17,685 bases of DNA. It comes from an uncultured Acetatifactor sp. (GTDB lineage: Bacteria; Bacillota; Clostridia; Lachnospirales; Lachnospiraceae). How positions within the stretch are numbered: position 1 is the stretch's first letter; every line of letters begins with the position of its first letter. Made by a program: the position numbers and the translations under genes. Shown piece by piece: positions 7,110 to 14,995 of the stretch. The notes beneath the pieces were generated by a model that saw only the letters and a list, made by a program, of their open reading frames with translations, did no database searches and had not been told where the DNA came from. The stretch covers positions 1 to 17,685 of the forward strand of contig CAJTSY010000088.1 of assembly GCA_910578995.1 (NCBI GenBank), written 5' to 3'.

Positions 7110-10100
7110 CTATGGATGGATTGGAAAAAAGACGTCAGGGAAAGAAAAAAAGAACACTCTTTATGTTTTTTCTGATTCCGCTGATAGCCATCATGCTGAT
7201 ACAGAGTATGATCACCATAGGTACCCTGGTGACCAGAAGAATCACGGGAATGCTGGAGGAATACTCCAGGGGCATGATGAGCCGTCTGGTGGAAAACAGG
7301 AAGGTAATCCTGCAGAACGACATGATTCAGCGGTGGGCTTCCGTACAGGAGCAGGAGGAGGTCCTGGACAGGGTTCTGGACACTTATTTGGAGGAAAAGA
7401 ATCTGGGCGTGGACGGGCTTCTGGATTCGGAGGAGCGGAGGGAGGAGCTGCTGGCGCTGCTTTTCCCGGGGTGCAGGGACATTCTGCGCAGTCATTCCAC
7501 CACGGGTATTTTCCTGGTTCTGACAGGGCGGGATATGGAGGAAGCCGGGGATTTTAACGGATTTTACATCAGGGATTCGGATCCTTATACAAGTCCGGTG
7601 AATGGTTCGGACCTGCTTCTGGAGAGGGGAAACAAGCTTTTGTCCAGGGAGTGGAATGTTCCCCTGGATACGTCATGGACTACCCGTTTTCATATGGACG
7701 GCATGGGGAAGAATGCTTCCGACAATTTCTTCTATGAGCCCTGGAGGGCCGGGGCGGAGCACGGGGATGCCGACACCGTGGACCTGGGATACTGGTCGCT
7801 GCCTTTTTCCATGGAAAAGGAAATGCCGGACTCCTATGAGATGATTACATATTCGGTGCCCCTGCGGCATGAGGGTAAGGTATACGGCGTGCTGGGGGTG
7901 GAGGTTTCCGGCAGGGTGCTGTATGATTATTTTCCGGCCACGGAGTTAAATGATTCCCAGCAGTCGGGGTATCTGCTGGCTGTCCGGCGCGGGGACGGCA
8001 GTTATACGCCCCTGGTGGGTAAGGGGCTTCTGTACAATCTGGTCAGTTCCCAGGGGAATGATTTCCTGCTGCAGGAGACCGATGACGGCGGCCTGCTTAA
8101 GGTGAAGGACATCCGCCTGGAAAAGCAGGATATCTATGCCGTGGTTTCCCCGCTGAGGCTGTACAGCAATAATGTTCCTTATGAAGATACGGAGTGGGTG
8201 CTTATCGGACTTGACACCGAGGAGGATCTGTTTGGCATAAGCCGGCAGCTGTATCTGTGGATGATGGCCGCCATTTTAGTGGGACTCATTTTCGGGGTGC
8301 TGGGTATTTACTTCCTGGTGAGACACCTGACCAGGCCGGTACAGCAGCTGATGCAGTGTATCAGCGGTGGACAGGAGGGGCTTCGGGGCTTCAGGCCCTC
8401 TGATATCCTGGAGATAGACGCGCTGTATGATGTGGTGAAGGAGCTGACGGACAGCCAGAAGGAGACAGAAAACATCCTTCTGGAGGAGAAGGAACGTTAC
8501 AGGATGGCGTTGGAATCTTCCAGGGATGTGTTCTTTTCATATGAGTTCCAGAGCCGTATCCTGGATATCGTAAACCACCCTGCCATGAATGGAAGATGGC
8601 AGTGCGGGGATAATGAGGATATGACGTTTGGCAGCTGGAGCATCCATGAAGATGACAGAGAGGTAGTCATGGCGGCGCTGCACAGCGGGGAGGACAGGAT
8701 AACGGCGGAGTTCCGGCTGCGGTGGCCGGGAGGAACGGATTATCTGTGGGTGGCGCTGTCGGGCAAAGCCGTGTATGACACGGAAGGCAGGCGCAGAAAG
8801 CTCATCGGGAGTATCCGGGATATTCAGGAACAGAAGGAAAAGGAAGCGGAACAGCTTCGGAAAAACGCAACGGACAGCATCACCGGACTTTCCGTGTTCA
8901 GTGTGGGCATGCAGCAGCTGCAGGAGCGGTGGAAACGGCTCCAGGACGGCGTACAGGACGGGGTCATTGTCAACCTGTTCCTGAACCGGCTGAAGGAAAG
9001 TAACGAGAAGAACGGCATTGTATTCGGGGACATGATTCTGGAAGAACTGGGATGGGTGATCCGCAGCAGCTGCGGCAGGCTTGCGGACAGGACCGGACAG
9101 CAGGCGCAGGCGTTCCGGCTCGACGGGGACGACTTTATCCTGTGGCTGGAGAATCTGACCAGAGAGCAGGCGGAGACATTTACGGAAGAGCTGCTGGAGA
9201 AGTTTTCAGCGGCACATGAGGCCGCCATGTTCAATGTGGAGCTGTATGCCGGCCTGGCATGCAGAAAGCGGGAGCGCAGTGTGGAGAGGCTGATCCGCAG
9301 GGCAAAACTGGCCAGAAGATTTGTGAATCCCGGCGTTACCAGGCGTTATGTCTTCTATGAGGATCTGCCGGAGGACGGGAAGGACGAGCTTCCGGTCCTG
9401 AACGGACGGGAGGTCAACAGCATAGATTATGGGGAAGATGTGGACCTGATATCCGTGGCCCTGAACCTTTTCGGGAAGGGGGCGGATTTCCCTGCCCAGA
9501 TGACCCTGATGACGCGCAAGATCGGCCGTTTTTATCAGGCGGAGGGCGTGCTTGTGTCCATTCTGCGGCCGGATTTCAATTCCAGTTACCTGGAGTACCA
9601 GTGGCATGAAAACGGGTCAGTCGCGCAGGAAACCGTGCGGAAATATATGGAGGAAGACCGTAAGGCATTCTGCGGATGGCTGGGAGAGGAGGAGATAAAA
9701 TACTTCTCTCCGGAGGACAGCGGACAGAAGACGCTGCAGTGCTTCCTGGGGACAGAACCGGGGCAGAGCGGACTGGTCCTGCCCATGTATGACAGCGGAA
9801 ACTATATGGGAAATATCTGCATTCTGGGACTGGGGCCCCGGCTTCTGGAGGAGGCGGAGACATGTCACGACCTGGAACGCCTGGGAAGGGTGATCCAGGG
9901 ACAGCTGAACCAGCAGCAGCATGATATTGCAAGTAAAGCGAAATCAGATTTCCTGTCCCGTATGAGCCATGAGATCCGTACCCCCATGAACGGTATCATC
10001 GGCATGACGGCCATTGCCCTGCAGGAGAACCAGAGCCAGGAAAGGATACTGGACTGCCTGCAGAAGATCAGGTCTTCTTCGGATTACCTGTTGGGGCTTA

Positions 10101-11077
10101 TCAATGATATCCTGGATATGTCCAAGATAGAGAGCGGCAAGATGAGACTGGAGCCTGCTCCCTTCAATATGCATGAAATGCTGGGAACCATCAGGGAGCT
10201 CATTGCGCCCCAGGCATCGTCCAGGGGAATCGATTTTGTTCCCGATGTCAGGATTTCCCATGAGTGGTTTGTGGCGGACAGGCTGAGGATCAGCCAGGTG
10301 CTTATCAATCTGCTGGGGAATGCGGTGAAATTCACGCCCCAGGGCGGAAGGGTGACCCTGACCGTGGAGGAGGGAAAGCCCGCCGGGGAAGGGGCGGCGG
10401 TTTTCTTTGCCGTCAGGGATACGGGAACCGGGATTGCAAAGGAGGACCAGGACAGGGTGTTCCGCTCCTTTGAGCAGGCCTCGGGAAAGGATCCGGCAAA
10501 GCGGCAGGGGACGGGCCTGGGACTTTCCATCAGCAGCCGCCTGGTCCAGATGATGGGAAGCAATATCACCCTGGAGAGCGAACCGGGAGAGGGCAGTACC
10601 TTCAGCTTTACGGTTCTGATGAAACTGGGGGAGGATATGGGGACGGAGGAAGCGGAAGAGGACGTTTCCTTTGCGGGCCGCCGGGTTCTGGTGGTGGAAG
10701 ACAACGAGATCAACTCGGAGATTGCGAGATGTCTGCTGGAGGACCGGGGATTTGAGGTGGACTGTGTATACGACGGAGCGCAGGCGGTAAAACGGATTTC
10801 CGATACGGAGCCGGGCACTTACGACGTGATACTGATGGATATCCTGATGCCGGTGATGGACGGCCTGGAGGCAACGCGGAGGATACGCGGAATGGAACGG
10901 GAGGACTGCCGTACCATTCCCATCGTGGCCATGTCGGCCAATGCCTTTGACGACGACCTGCGGAAATCCGTGGAGTGCGGCATGAACGGGCATTTGTCCA
11001 AACCTGTGGAAGTAGAGAAACTGTACCGGATGTTGAATGAGGTGATCCATGGAAAATATGGCAAACGGGGAAATTAG
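7106..11077 (+). CDS. Hybrid sensor histidine kinase (sensor-PAS-GGDEF-like-GAF-HisKA-ATPase-REC)
   Basis: A 1323-residue membrane kinase. Approximate layout: membrane helix 17-42; extracellular Cache-like sensor 45-380 (with FFYEPW and the VYGVLGVEVSGRVL strand); membrane helix 382-407; HAMP-like linker to 455; PAS 460-575; degenerate GGDEF domain 588-740 in which the signature is DGDDF (673-677); GAF-like domain 778-930; HisKA with phosphorylatable H955 in SHEIRTPMNG; HATPase_c with N-box N1072, DTGTGI and GTGLGLSIS; receiver 1190-1315 with phospho-acceptor D1245 in LMDILMPVMDG. All catalytic kinase and receiver residues look intact. The start ATG overlaps the stop of the solute-binding gene, suggesting translational coupling; an in-frame ATG at 7112 is an alternative. 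It should autophosphorylate on the His and pass phosphate to its own receiver, and onward to partners not identified here. Confidence 0.93.
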   Translation: MTMDGLEKRRQGKKKRTLFMFFLIPLIAIMLIQSMITIGTLVTRRITGMLEEYSRGMMSRLVENRKVILQNDMIQRWASVQEQEEVLDRVLDTYLEEKNLGVDGLLDSEERREELLALLFPGCRDILRSHSTTGIFLVLTGRDMEEAGDFNGFYIRDSDPYTSPVNGSDLLLERGNKLLSREWNVPLDTSWTTRFHMDGMGKNASDNFFYEPWRAGAEHGDADTVDLGYWSLPFSMEKEMPDSYEMITYSVPLRHEGKVYGVLGVEVSGRVLYDYFPATELNDSQQSGYLLAVRRGDGSYTPLVGKGLLYNLVSSQGNDFLLQETDDGGLLKVKDIRLEKQDIYAVVSPLRLYSNNVPYEDTEWVLIGLDTEEDLFGISRQLYLWMMAAILVGLIFGVLGIYFLVRHLTRPVQQLMQCISGGQEGLRGFRPSDILEIDALYDVVKELTDSQKETENILLEEKERYRMALESSRDVFFSYEFQSRILDIVNHPAMNGRWQCGDNEDMTFGSWSIHEDDREVVMAALHSGEDRITAEFRLRWPGGTDYLWVALSGKAVYDTEGRRRKLIGSIRDIQEQKEKEAEQLRKNATDSITGLSVFSVGMQQLQERWKRLQDGVQDGVIVNLFLNRLKESNEKNGIVFGDMILEELGWVIRSSCGRLADRTGQQAQAFRLDGDDFILWLENLTREQAETFTEELLEKFSAAHEAAMFNVELYAGLACRKRERSVERLIRRAKLARRFVNPGVTRRYVFYEDLPEDGKDELPVLNGREVNSIDYGEDVDLISVALNLFGKGADFPAQMTLMTRKIGRFYQAEGVLVSILRPDFNSSYLEYQWHENGSVAQETVRKYMEEDRKAFCGWLGEEEIKYFSPEDSGQKTLQCFLGTEPGQSGLVLPMYDSGNYMGNICILGLGPRLLEEAETCHDLERLGRVIQGQLNQQQHDIASKAKSDFLSRMSHEIRTPMNGIIGMTAIALQENQSQERILDCLQKIRSSSDYLLGLINDILDMSKIESGKMRLEPAPFNMHEMLGTIRELIAPQASSRGIDFVPDVRISHEWFVADRLRISQVLINLLGNAVKFTPQGGRVTLTVEEGKPAGEGAAVFFAVRDTGTGIAKEDQDRVFRSFEQASGKDPAKRQGTGLGLSISSRLVQMMGSNITLESEPGEGSTFSFTVLMKLGEDMGTEEAEEDVSFAGRRVLVVEDNEINSEIARCLLEDRGFEVDCVYDGAQAVKRISDTEPGTYDVILMDILMPVMDGLEATRRIRGMEREDCRTIPIVAMSANAFDDDLRKSVECGMNGHLSKPVEVEKLYRMLNEVIHGKYGKRGN

Positions 11078-12896
11078 GAAGGGAAAAGGATACCTTGTGG
11101 TAGAGCGGGGAGGGGTGGGCACGGCCAGGGTCTTATATGCGGACGATGTGGCCTGCGAACTGTCGGGGCTTTCCAGGGAGAAGCTGCTGGGCATGGATCC
11201 GGAGCAGGCGGCCAGGGGACTGGGAACCGCCGTCGCATGTCTGGACGGGGGGCATGAGCTGTGGATCCTGGATACGGTGTATGGCCAGATGCAGCATATT
11301 GCCCAGCTGGAGCATATGAACGCGGCTCTGGAGGACGCCCTGAAGTCGGCGGAGGCCGCTAACCAGGCCAAGAGCAGTTTCCTGTCCAACATGTCCCACG
11401 ATATCAGGACGCCCATGAATGCCATCGTGGGCATGACTTCCATCGGACTGGCCCATATAGACGAAAAGGCCAGGGTGCAGGACTGCCTGCTGAAGATCAA
11501 GACGGCATCGGGACATCTGATGAGCCTTGTGAATGATGTTCTGGACATGTCGAGGATCGACAGCGGACGTCTGACGCTGAACGAGGAGATTTTCTCCCTT
11601 TCGGATCTGATTCATGATATTGCGGTGATCACGCGTCCCCAGGCGGTGCAGAAAAACCAGGATCTGCAGTTGGAGATCGGACAGATCTATGAGGAAAGCC
11701 TCATCGGGGATCCCCTGCGTCTGCGCCAGATTCTTGTGAATATAATCGGAAACGCGGTAAAATATACACAGGAAAACGGTGAAATCAGGACATCCTTTGC
11801 CCAACGGCCCCTGGATAAGGATAAAGTGCTCCTGGATTTTACCTGTGAGGACAACGGAATCGGCATGAGCCAGGAATTCCTGAAGAGAATTTTCATTCCC
11901 TTTGAGAGGGTCAACAATACTACAATCAGCAGGATCGAGGGAACGGGACTGGGGATGTCCATTGTGAAGAATCTGGTGGAGCGCATGGGCGGGGAGATTA
12001 CCGTGACCAGCCAGGAGGGAGTGGGAAGCCGCTTTTGCGTACAGCTGCCGGTAGCGGTGGCGGTCCAGGGCAGGAAGGAGACGGAGCTGCCCGCAGGGGG
12101 AACCGTGCTGATGGCAGAGGGTAGGGAGGACAGGGTGCGGCAGATTGCCGGCTGCCTGGAGGGAAGCGGTCTCATCCTGGTCCGGGTGAAGAGCGGCCTG
12201 GAGGCGGTGACTTCCCTGACCCAGGCCCAGTATGAGGGACATATGCCCTGTGCCATGATCCTGGGGCAGGAACTGGAGGATATGTCAGCCCTGGAACTGG
12301 CGGCCCATGTGAGACAGCTGGCAGGGCGGGATTTCCCCATTGTCCTGGTATCGGAGGAGGACTGGGCGCAGATCGAGTACCGGGCGGTGCGCGCGGGGGT
12401 GGATGCCTTTGTACCGTGCCCGCTGTTTCGGAGCAGGCTGGTGGAGGCCCTGGCTTCCCTGCTGAACAGGGAGGGAGAGCAGGAGGGAAGCCAGGCATCC
12501 CTGAACACGGATTACAGCAGTTACCATGTTCTGTTGGTGGAGGATATTCCGCTGAACCAGGAGATTGCCATGGAAATGCTGTCCATGAGCGGCGTCCAGG
12601 TGGAAACGGCGGATAACGGGGCGGAGGCGGTGGAAAAGTTTGAGGCTTCGCCGGAGGGATATTTTGACATTATCTTCATGGACATTCAGATGCCTGTGAT
12701 GAACGGCTATGAGGCCGCAAGGAAGATTCGGGGGCTGCCCAGGCAGGATGCGGAAAGCGTCTGGATCGTGGCCATGACGGCCAATGCTTTTGTGGAGGAT
12801 ATCCGGCTGTCAAGGGAGGCCGGTATGAACGAACACTGTTCCAAGCCCATAGAACCGGAACGTCTGCAGGAAGTTCTGCGTGACAGGTTCGGGTGA
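11049..12896 (+). CDS. Soluble hybrid histidine kinase with pseudo-receiver and receiver
   Basis: A 615-residue cytoplasmic kinase without membrane helices. The first 70 residues may be a shrunken PAS-like domain, followed by a coiled linker to about 105. HisKA follows with H117 in MSHDIRTPMNAIVGM, then HATPase_c (GNAVKYT, EDNGIGM, GTGLGMSIV). Residues about 350-475 look like a receiver that has lost its phospho-acceptor: the aligned stretch is MILGQELEDM, with Gly where Asp is expected. A second receiver (492-615) is intact, with VEDIPLNQE, D545 in FMDIQMPVMNG, and Lys in CSKPIEPE. Its start lies inside the end of the preceding kinase gene (29-base overlap) with a GAGGTGA ribosome binding site at 11039-11045, so the two kinases are translated together. 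With no sensor of its own, it probably works downstream of, or together with, the membrane kinase. Confidence 0.92.
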   Translation: MENMANGEIRKGKGYLVVERGGVGTARVLYADDVACELSGLSREKLLGMDPEQAARGLGTAVACLDGGHELWILDTVYGQMQHIAQLEHMNAALEDALKSAEAANQAKSSFLSNMSHDIRTPMNAIVGMTSIGLAHIDEKARVQDCLLKIKTASGHLMSLVNDVLDMSRIDSGRLTLNEEIFSLSDLIHDIAVITRPQAVQKNQDLQLEIGQIYEESLIGDPLRLRQILVNIIGNAVKYTQENGEIRTSFAQRPLDKDKVLLDFTCEDNGIGMSQEFLKRIFIPFERVNNTTISRIEGTGLGMSIVKNLVERMGGEITVTSQEGVGSRFCVQLPVAVAVQGRKETELPAGGTVLMAEGREDRVRQIAGCLEGSGLILVRVKSGLEAVTSLTQAQYEGHMPCAMILGQELEDMSALELAAHVRQLAGRDFPIVLVSEEDWAQIEYRAVRAGVDAFVPCPLFRSRLVEALASLLNREGEQEGSQASLNTDYSSYHVLLVEDIPLNQEIAMEMLSMSGVQVETADNGAEAVEKFEASPEGYFDIIFMDIQMPVMNGYEAARKIRGLPRQDAESVWIVAMTANAFVEDIRLSREAGMNEHCSKPIEPERLQEVLRDRFG

Positions 12897-12910
12897 CGGA
12901 AGTCCAGGGC

Positions 12911-13036
12911 GGCAGGGAAGGCGGCCATGCGAGCCGTCAGGTCTGGTGTGAGCGGAAATCCGGGTTGGCAGGGAAGGCGGCGGTGAGAGCCGTCCGCTTT
13001 GGTGTGAGTGGAAATCCGTGGAGGCAGGAAAGGCGG
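12911..13036 (+). repeat. 56-base tandem repeat (2.25 copies) between kinase and HD-GYP genes
   Basis: Two adjacent copies (12911-12966 and 12967-13022) begin with GGCAGGGAAGGCGG and share GAGCCGTC, GGTGTGAG and GGAAATCCG blocks with a few substitutions. A third partial copy (13023-13036) begins GGCAGGAAAGGCGG. The period is 56 bases, not a multiple of three, so if translated each copy would be read in a different frame, which argues that the stretch is noncoding. Each full copy has a small self-complementary CGGAAATCCG. The repeat fills most of the 161-base gap and ends about 20 bases before the HD-GYP start. Confidence 0.85.
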
Positions 13037-13057
13037 ACAGGCAGCGGGGGAGAGGGC

Positions 13058-14971
13058 ATGCAGGCATATCAGGATGAGTATATAGCCAATTTGAGAGAGA
13101 TAGCCAGTCTTACAATGGGCAGAAGGCAGGAGGGCCAGTCCTTTGAGGACTACTTAAAGCAGGCGGATCGGGAGAAGAGACAGGCCGAGGAGAAGGGAAA
13201 ACGGAATATGCTGCTGCTCCGGGAGGAGCTGTTTCCTGCCCTGGACCATATCTACGATGCCGGCCCGGAGGAGGTACAGGGCCTGGAGGAGTTTGCCGGA
13301 CAGCTGTTTGACGGCAGGGAGGAACTGGACCTGGGACTGTTCTGCCAGATCCGCAAGGCCCTGCTGAGCCTGGCCAGGCAGAGGAAAAAGAGGGAGGATA
13401 TGATACGGCAGCTGTACTGGCTGGGGATGGGGTATCATGGACTGTGCAATAAACTGGTGGGACTGGACTGGAGTCAGACACGGAACTACACCTCCCGGAT
13501 GCGGCTGTGTTTTACGGAAGCCGCCGCCTACCTCAAATATTATGACGAAATTGAGGACCGGGAGACCCGGGGCTATATTCTGCGCTCCCGGGCCAATATG
13601 GCCCTGGGCAGGTTTAATTCTGCCGGCGAGAAGATCCGCATGGTGCGGCGCACCCTGGAGATCCTTCAGGATAAAGGGTACCAGGAGAAGGAGCCGGGCC
13701 TGCCCTGGGACAGGTTTATCTACATGACCCATCAGCAGATGGCGGCAAGCATTTCCCACAGCAAGAACGACCAGATGAGCCCGGAGGATGTGGAAGCCGT
13801 GATGGAGTCCGTCTACATTGTCTACCAGAGGCGGCTTCAGGAGGCGGCGGAGCGGAAGGAGAAACCGCCCCTGCGGCCCGGTTTTTCCTACAACGTGATC
13901 GAGTATTACTGTGGAATGTTCGGACTGGACGAGCTGCTGGCCAGGTTGGAGAAGCTGATGGACGAAGCGGACCCCGCGGACTTTTCCGGGGACGGCATGT
14001 ACGGCATTATTTCCCTGCCTGCGTTTTACTGTCAGTATCTGAGCGAATATCCGGAAAAGATACCGAAGAGGGAGGAGTATATCGGAAGTCTGTACCAGAG
14101 GGCCCTTGACTATGTGGACGCTTTCCCGAAAGCCTCGGAAAGCGAGACGCTCTTTCTGTACCTGCGGCAGCTTTCCTGCACTTTTCTGGAGACGGGGAGC
14201 AGTATTTCCTACAAGGAGTACATGATCCGGCTGATGATACGTTTCGCGCCGGAAATATATGCCCATTCCTGGGTGGTGGCCCGGGCGGCAGTGGCTTTCT
14301 GCGGGATCATCCTGGAGGAGGAGCCGACATTTTTCGATGACATTGAGAGCGTCAGGGAGATCGCCGGCCCGGAGGAGAAGCGCAGGGAGATCCTTTCCTT
14401 TGCCCTGGAGGCAGGTCTGCTGCATGACGTGGGCAAGATAAATTTCATGGGCCTGTATACCCATACGGCCAGGCAGTGGTTTGAGGAAGAGTATGAAATG
14501 GCTCATTTGCATGCCCTGGTGGGGGCCACATGGCTTTCCGGGCGGGAATCAACCGAAAAGTACGCCCCGGTGGCCCTGGGCCATCATTACTGGTATGACG
14601 GTTCCCGGGGATACCCGGACTCCTACCGGAGGCTAGAGTGTTCCTGCAGGCAGATTGTGGACATCATCGGACTGTTTGACTGGATGAACAATGTGACCGA
14701 CACGGCCAGACTGTATACGGGGGTGGAGAAAACATTTGAGGAGGCGGTGGAGGCCGCCGTGGCCCTGGAGGGCAGGAGGTTTTCGCCGCTGCTCACCGCA
14801 AGGCTGCGGGACGGGGAGATTGTGGAACGGATGAAGCGTGCCTTTGAGGAGAGCCGCAGGGAAGGATACCGGCAGCTGTATGAAAAATCACTGCAGGATA
14901 TGGGAATTGACGGAATGCTGACAGGATGCTATGATGAAACGGTGCGTACAGCCGGGAAAAGGGTGGGATAA
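13058..14971 (+). CDS. HD-GYP domain protein with long helical N-terminus
   Basis: A 637-residue soluble protein. Residues 1 to about 395 are helical and contain no recognised receiver or sensor; their rhythm is compatible with TPR-like repeats, which is only an impression. The C-terminal part is an HD-GYP-type metal phosphohydrolase: H403, H456-D457 in LLHDVGKINF, a His in HLHALVGATWL, H509-H510, and DGSRGYP at 514-520, then a FD pair further on. HD-GYP enzymes hydrolyse cyclic-di-GMP or related cyclic dinucleotides. Here the canonical DGSGYP carries one extra residue (R517), so the exact activity is uncertain. I placed the start at the ATG at 13058 behind a GGGGGAGAGGG ribosome binding site. 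A GTG at 12893 is in frame but would translate the 56-base repeat. It follows two kinases and precedes surface-sugar genes by 24 bases. Confidence 0.88.
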   Translation: MQAYQDEYIANLREIASLTMGRRQEGQSFEDYLKQADREKRQAEEKGKRNMLLLREELFPALDHIYDAGPEEVQGLEEFAGQLFDGREELDLGLFCQIRKALLSLARQRKKREDMIRQLYWLGMGYHGLCNKLVGLDWSQTRNYTSRMRLCFTEAAAYLKYYDEIEDRETRGYILRSRANMALGRFNSAGEKIRMVRRTLEILQDKGYQEKEPGLPWDRFIYMTHQQMAASISHSKNDQMSPEDVEAVMESVYIVYQRRLQEAAERKEKPPLRPGFSYNVIEYYCGMFGLDELLARLEKLMDEADPADFSGDGMYGIISLPAFYCQYLSEYPEKIPKREEYIGSLYQRALDYVDAFPKASESETLFLYLRQLSCTFLETGSSISYKEYMIRLMIRFAPEIYAHSWVVARAAVAFCGIILEEEPTFFDDIESVREIAGPEEKRREILSFALEAGLLHDVGKINFMGLYTHTARQWFEEEYEMAHLHALVGATWLSGRESTEKYAPVALGHHYWYDGSRGYPDSYRRLECSCRQIVDIIGLFDWMNNVTDTARLYTGVEKTFEEAVEAAVALEGRRFSPLLTARLRDGEIVERMKRAFEESRREGYRQLYEKSLQDMGIDGMLTGCYDETVRTAGKRVG

Positions 14972-14995
14972 TATCTGGAATGGAAGGATGGGACG

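Noticed and set aside
9944..11548. Open frame of 534 codons on the - strand
   Set aside because: It is antisense to the kinase domains of both histidine kinases, whose catalytic motifs are plainly on the + strand.
12911..13036. Possible CRISPR-like repeat array
   Set aside because: The copies are directly adjacent with no unique spacers, are imperfect, and no cas gene is nearby.
12893..13057. Upstream GTG start for the HD-GYP gene, overlapping the stop of the second kinase
   Set aside because: It would translate the 56-base repeat in shifting frames into an Arg/Gly-rich stretch; the ATG at 13058 has a strong ribosome binding site.
13154..14512. Open frame of 452 codons on the - strand
   Set aside because: It is antisense to the HD-GYP gene, which has intact catalytic motifs and a good ribosome binding site.
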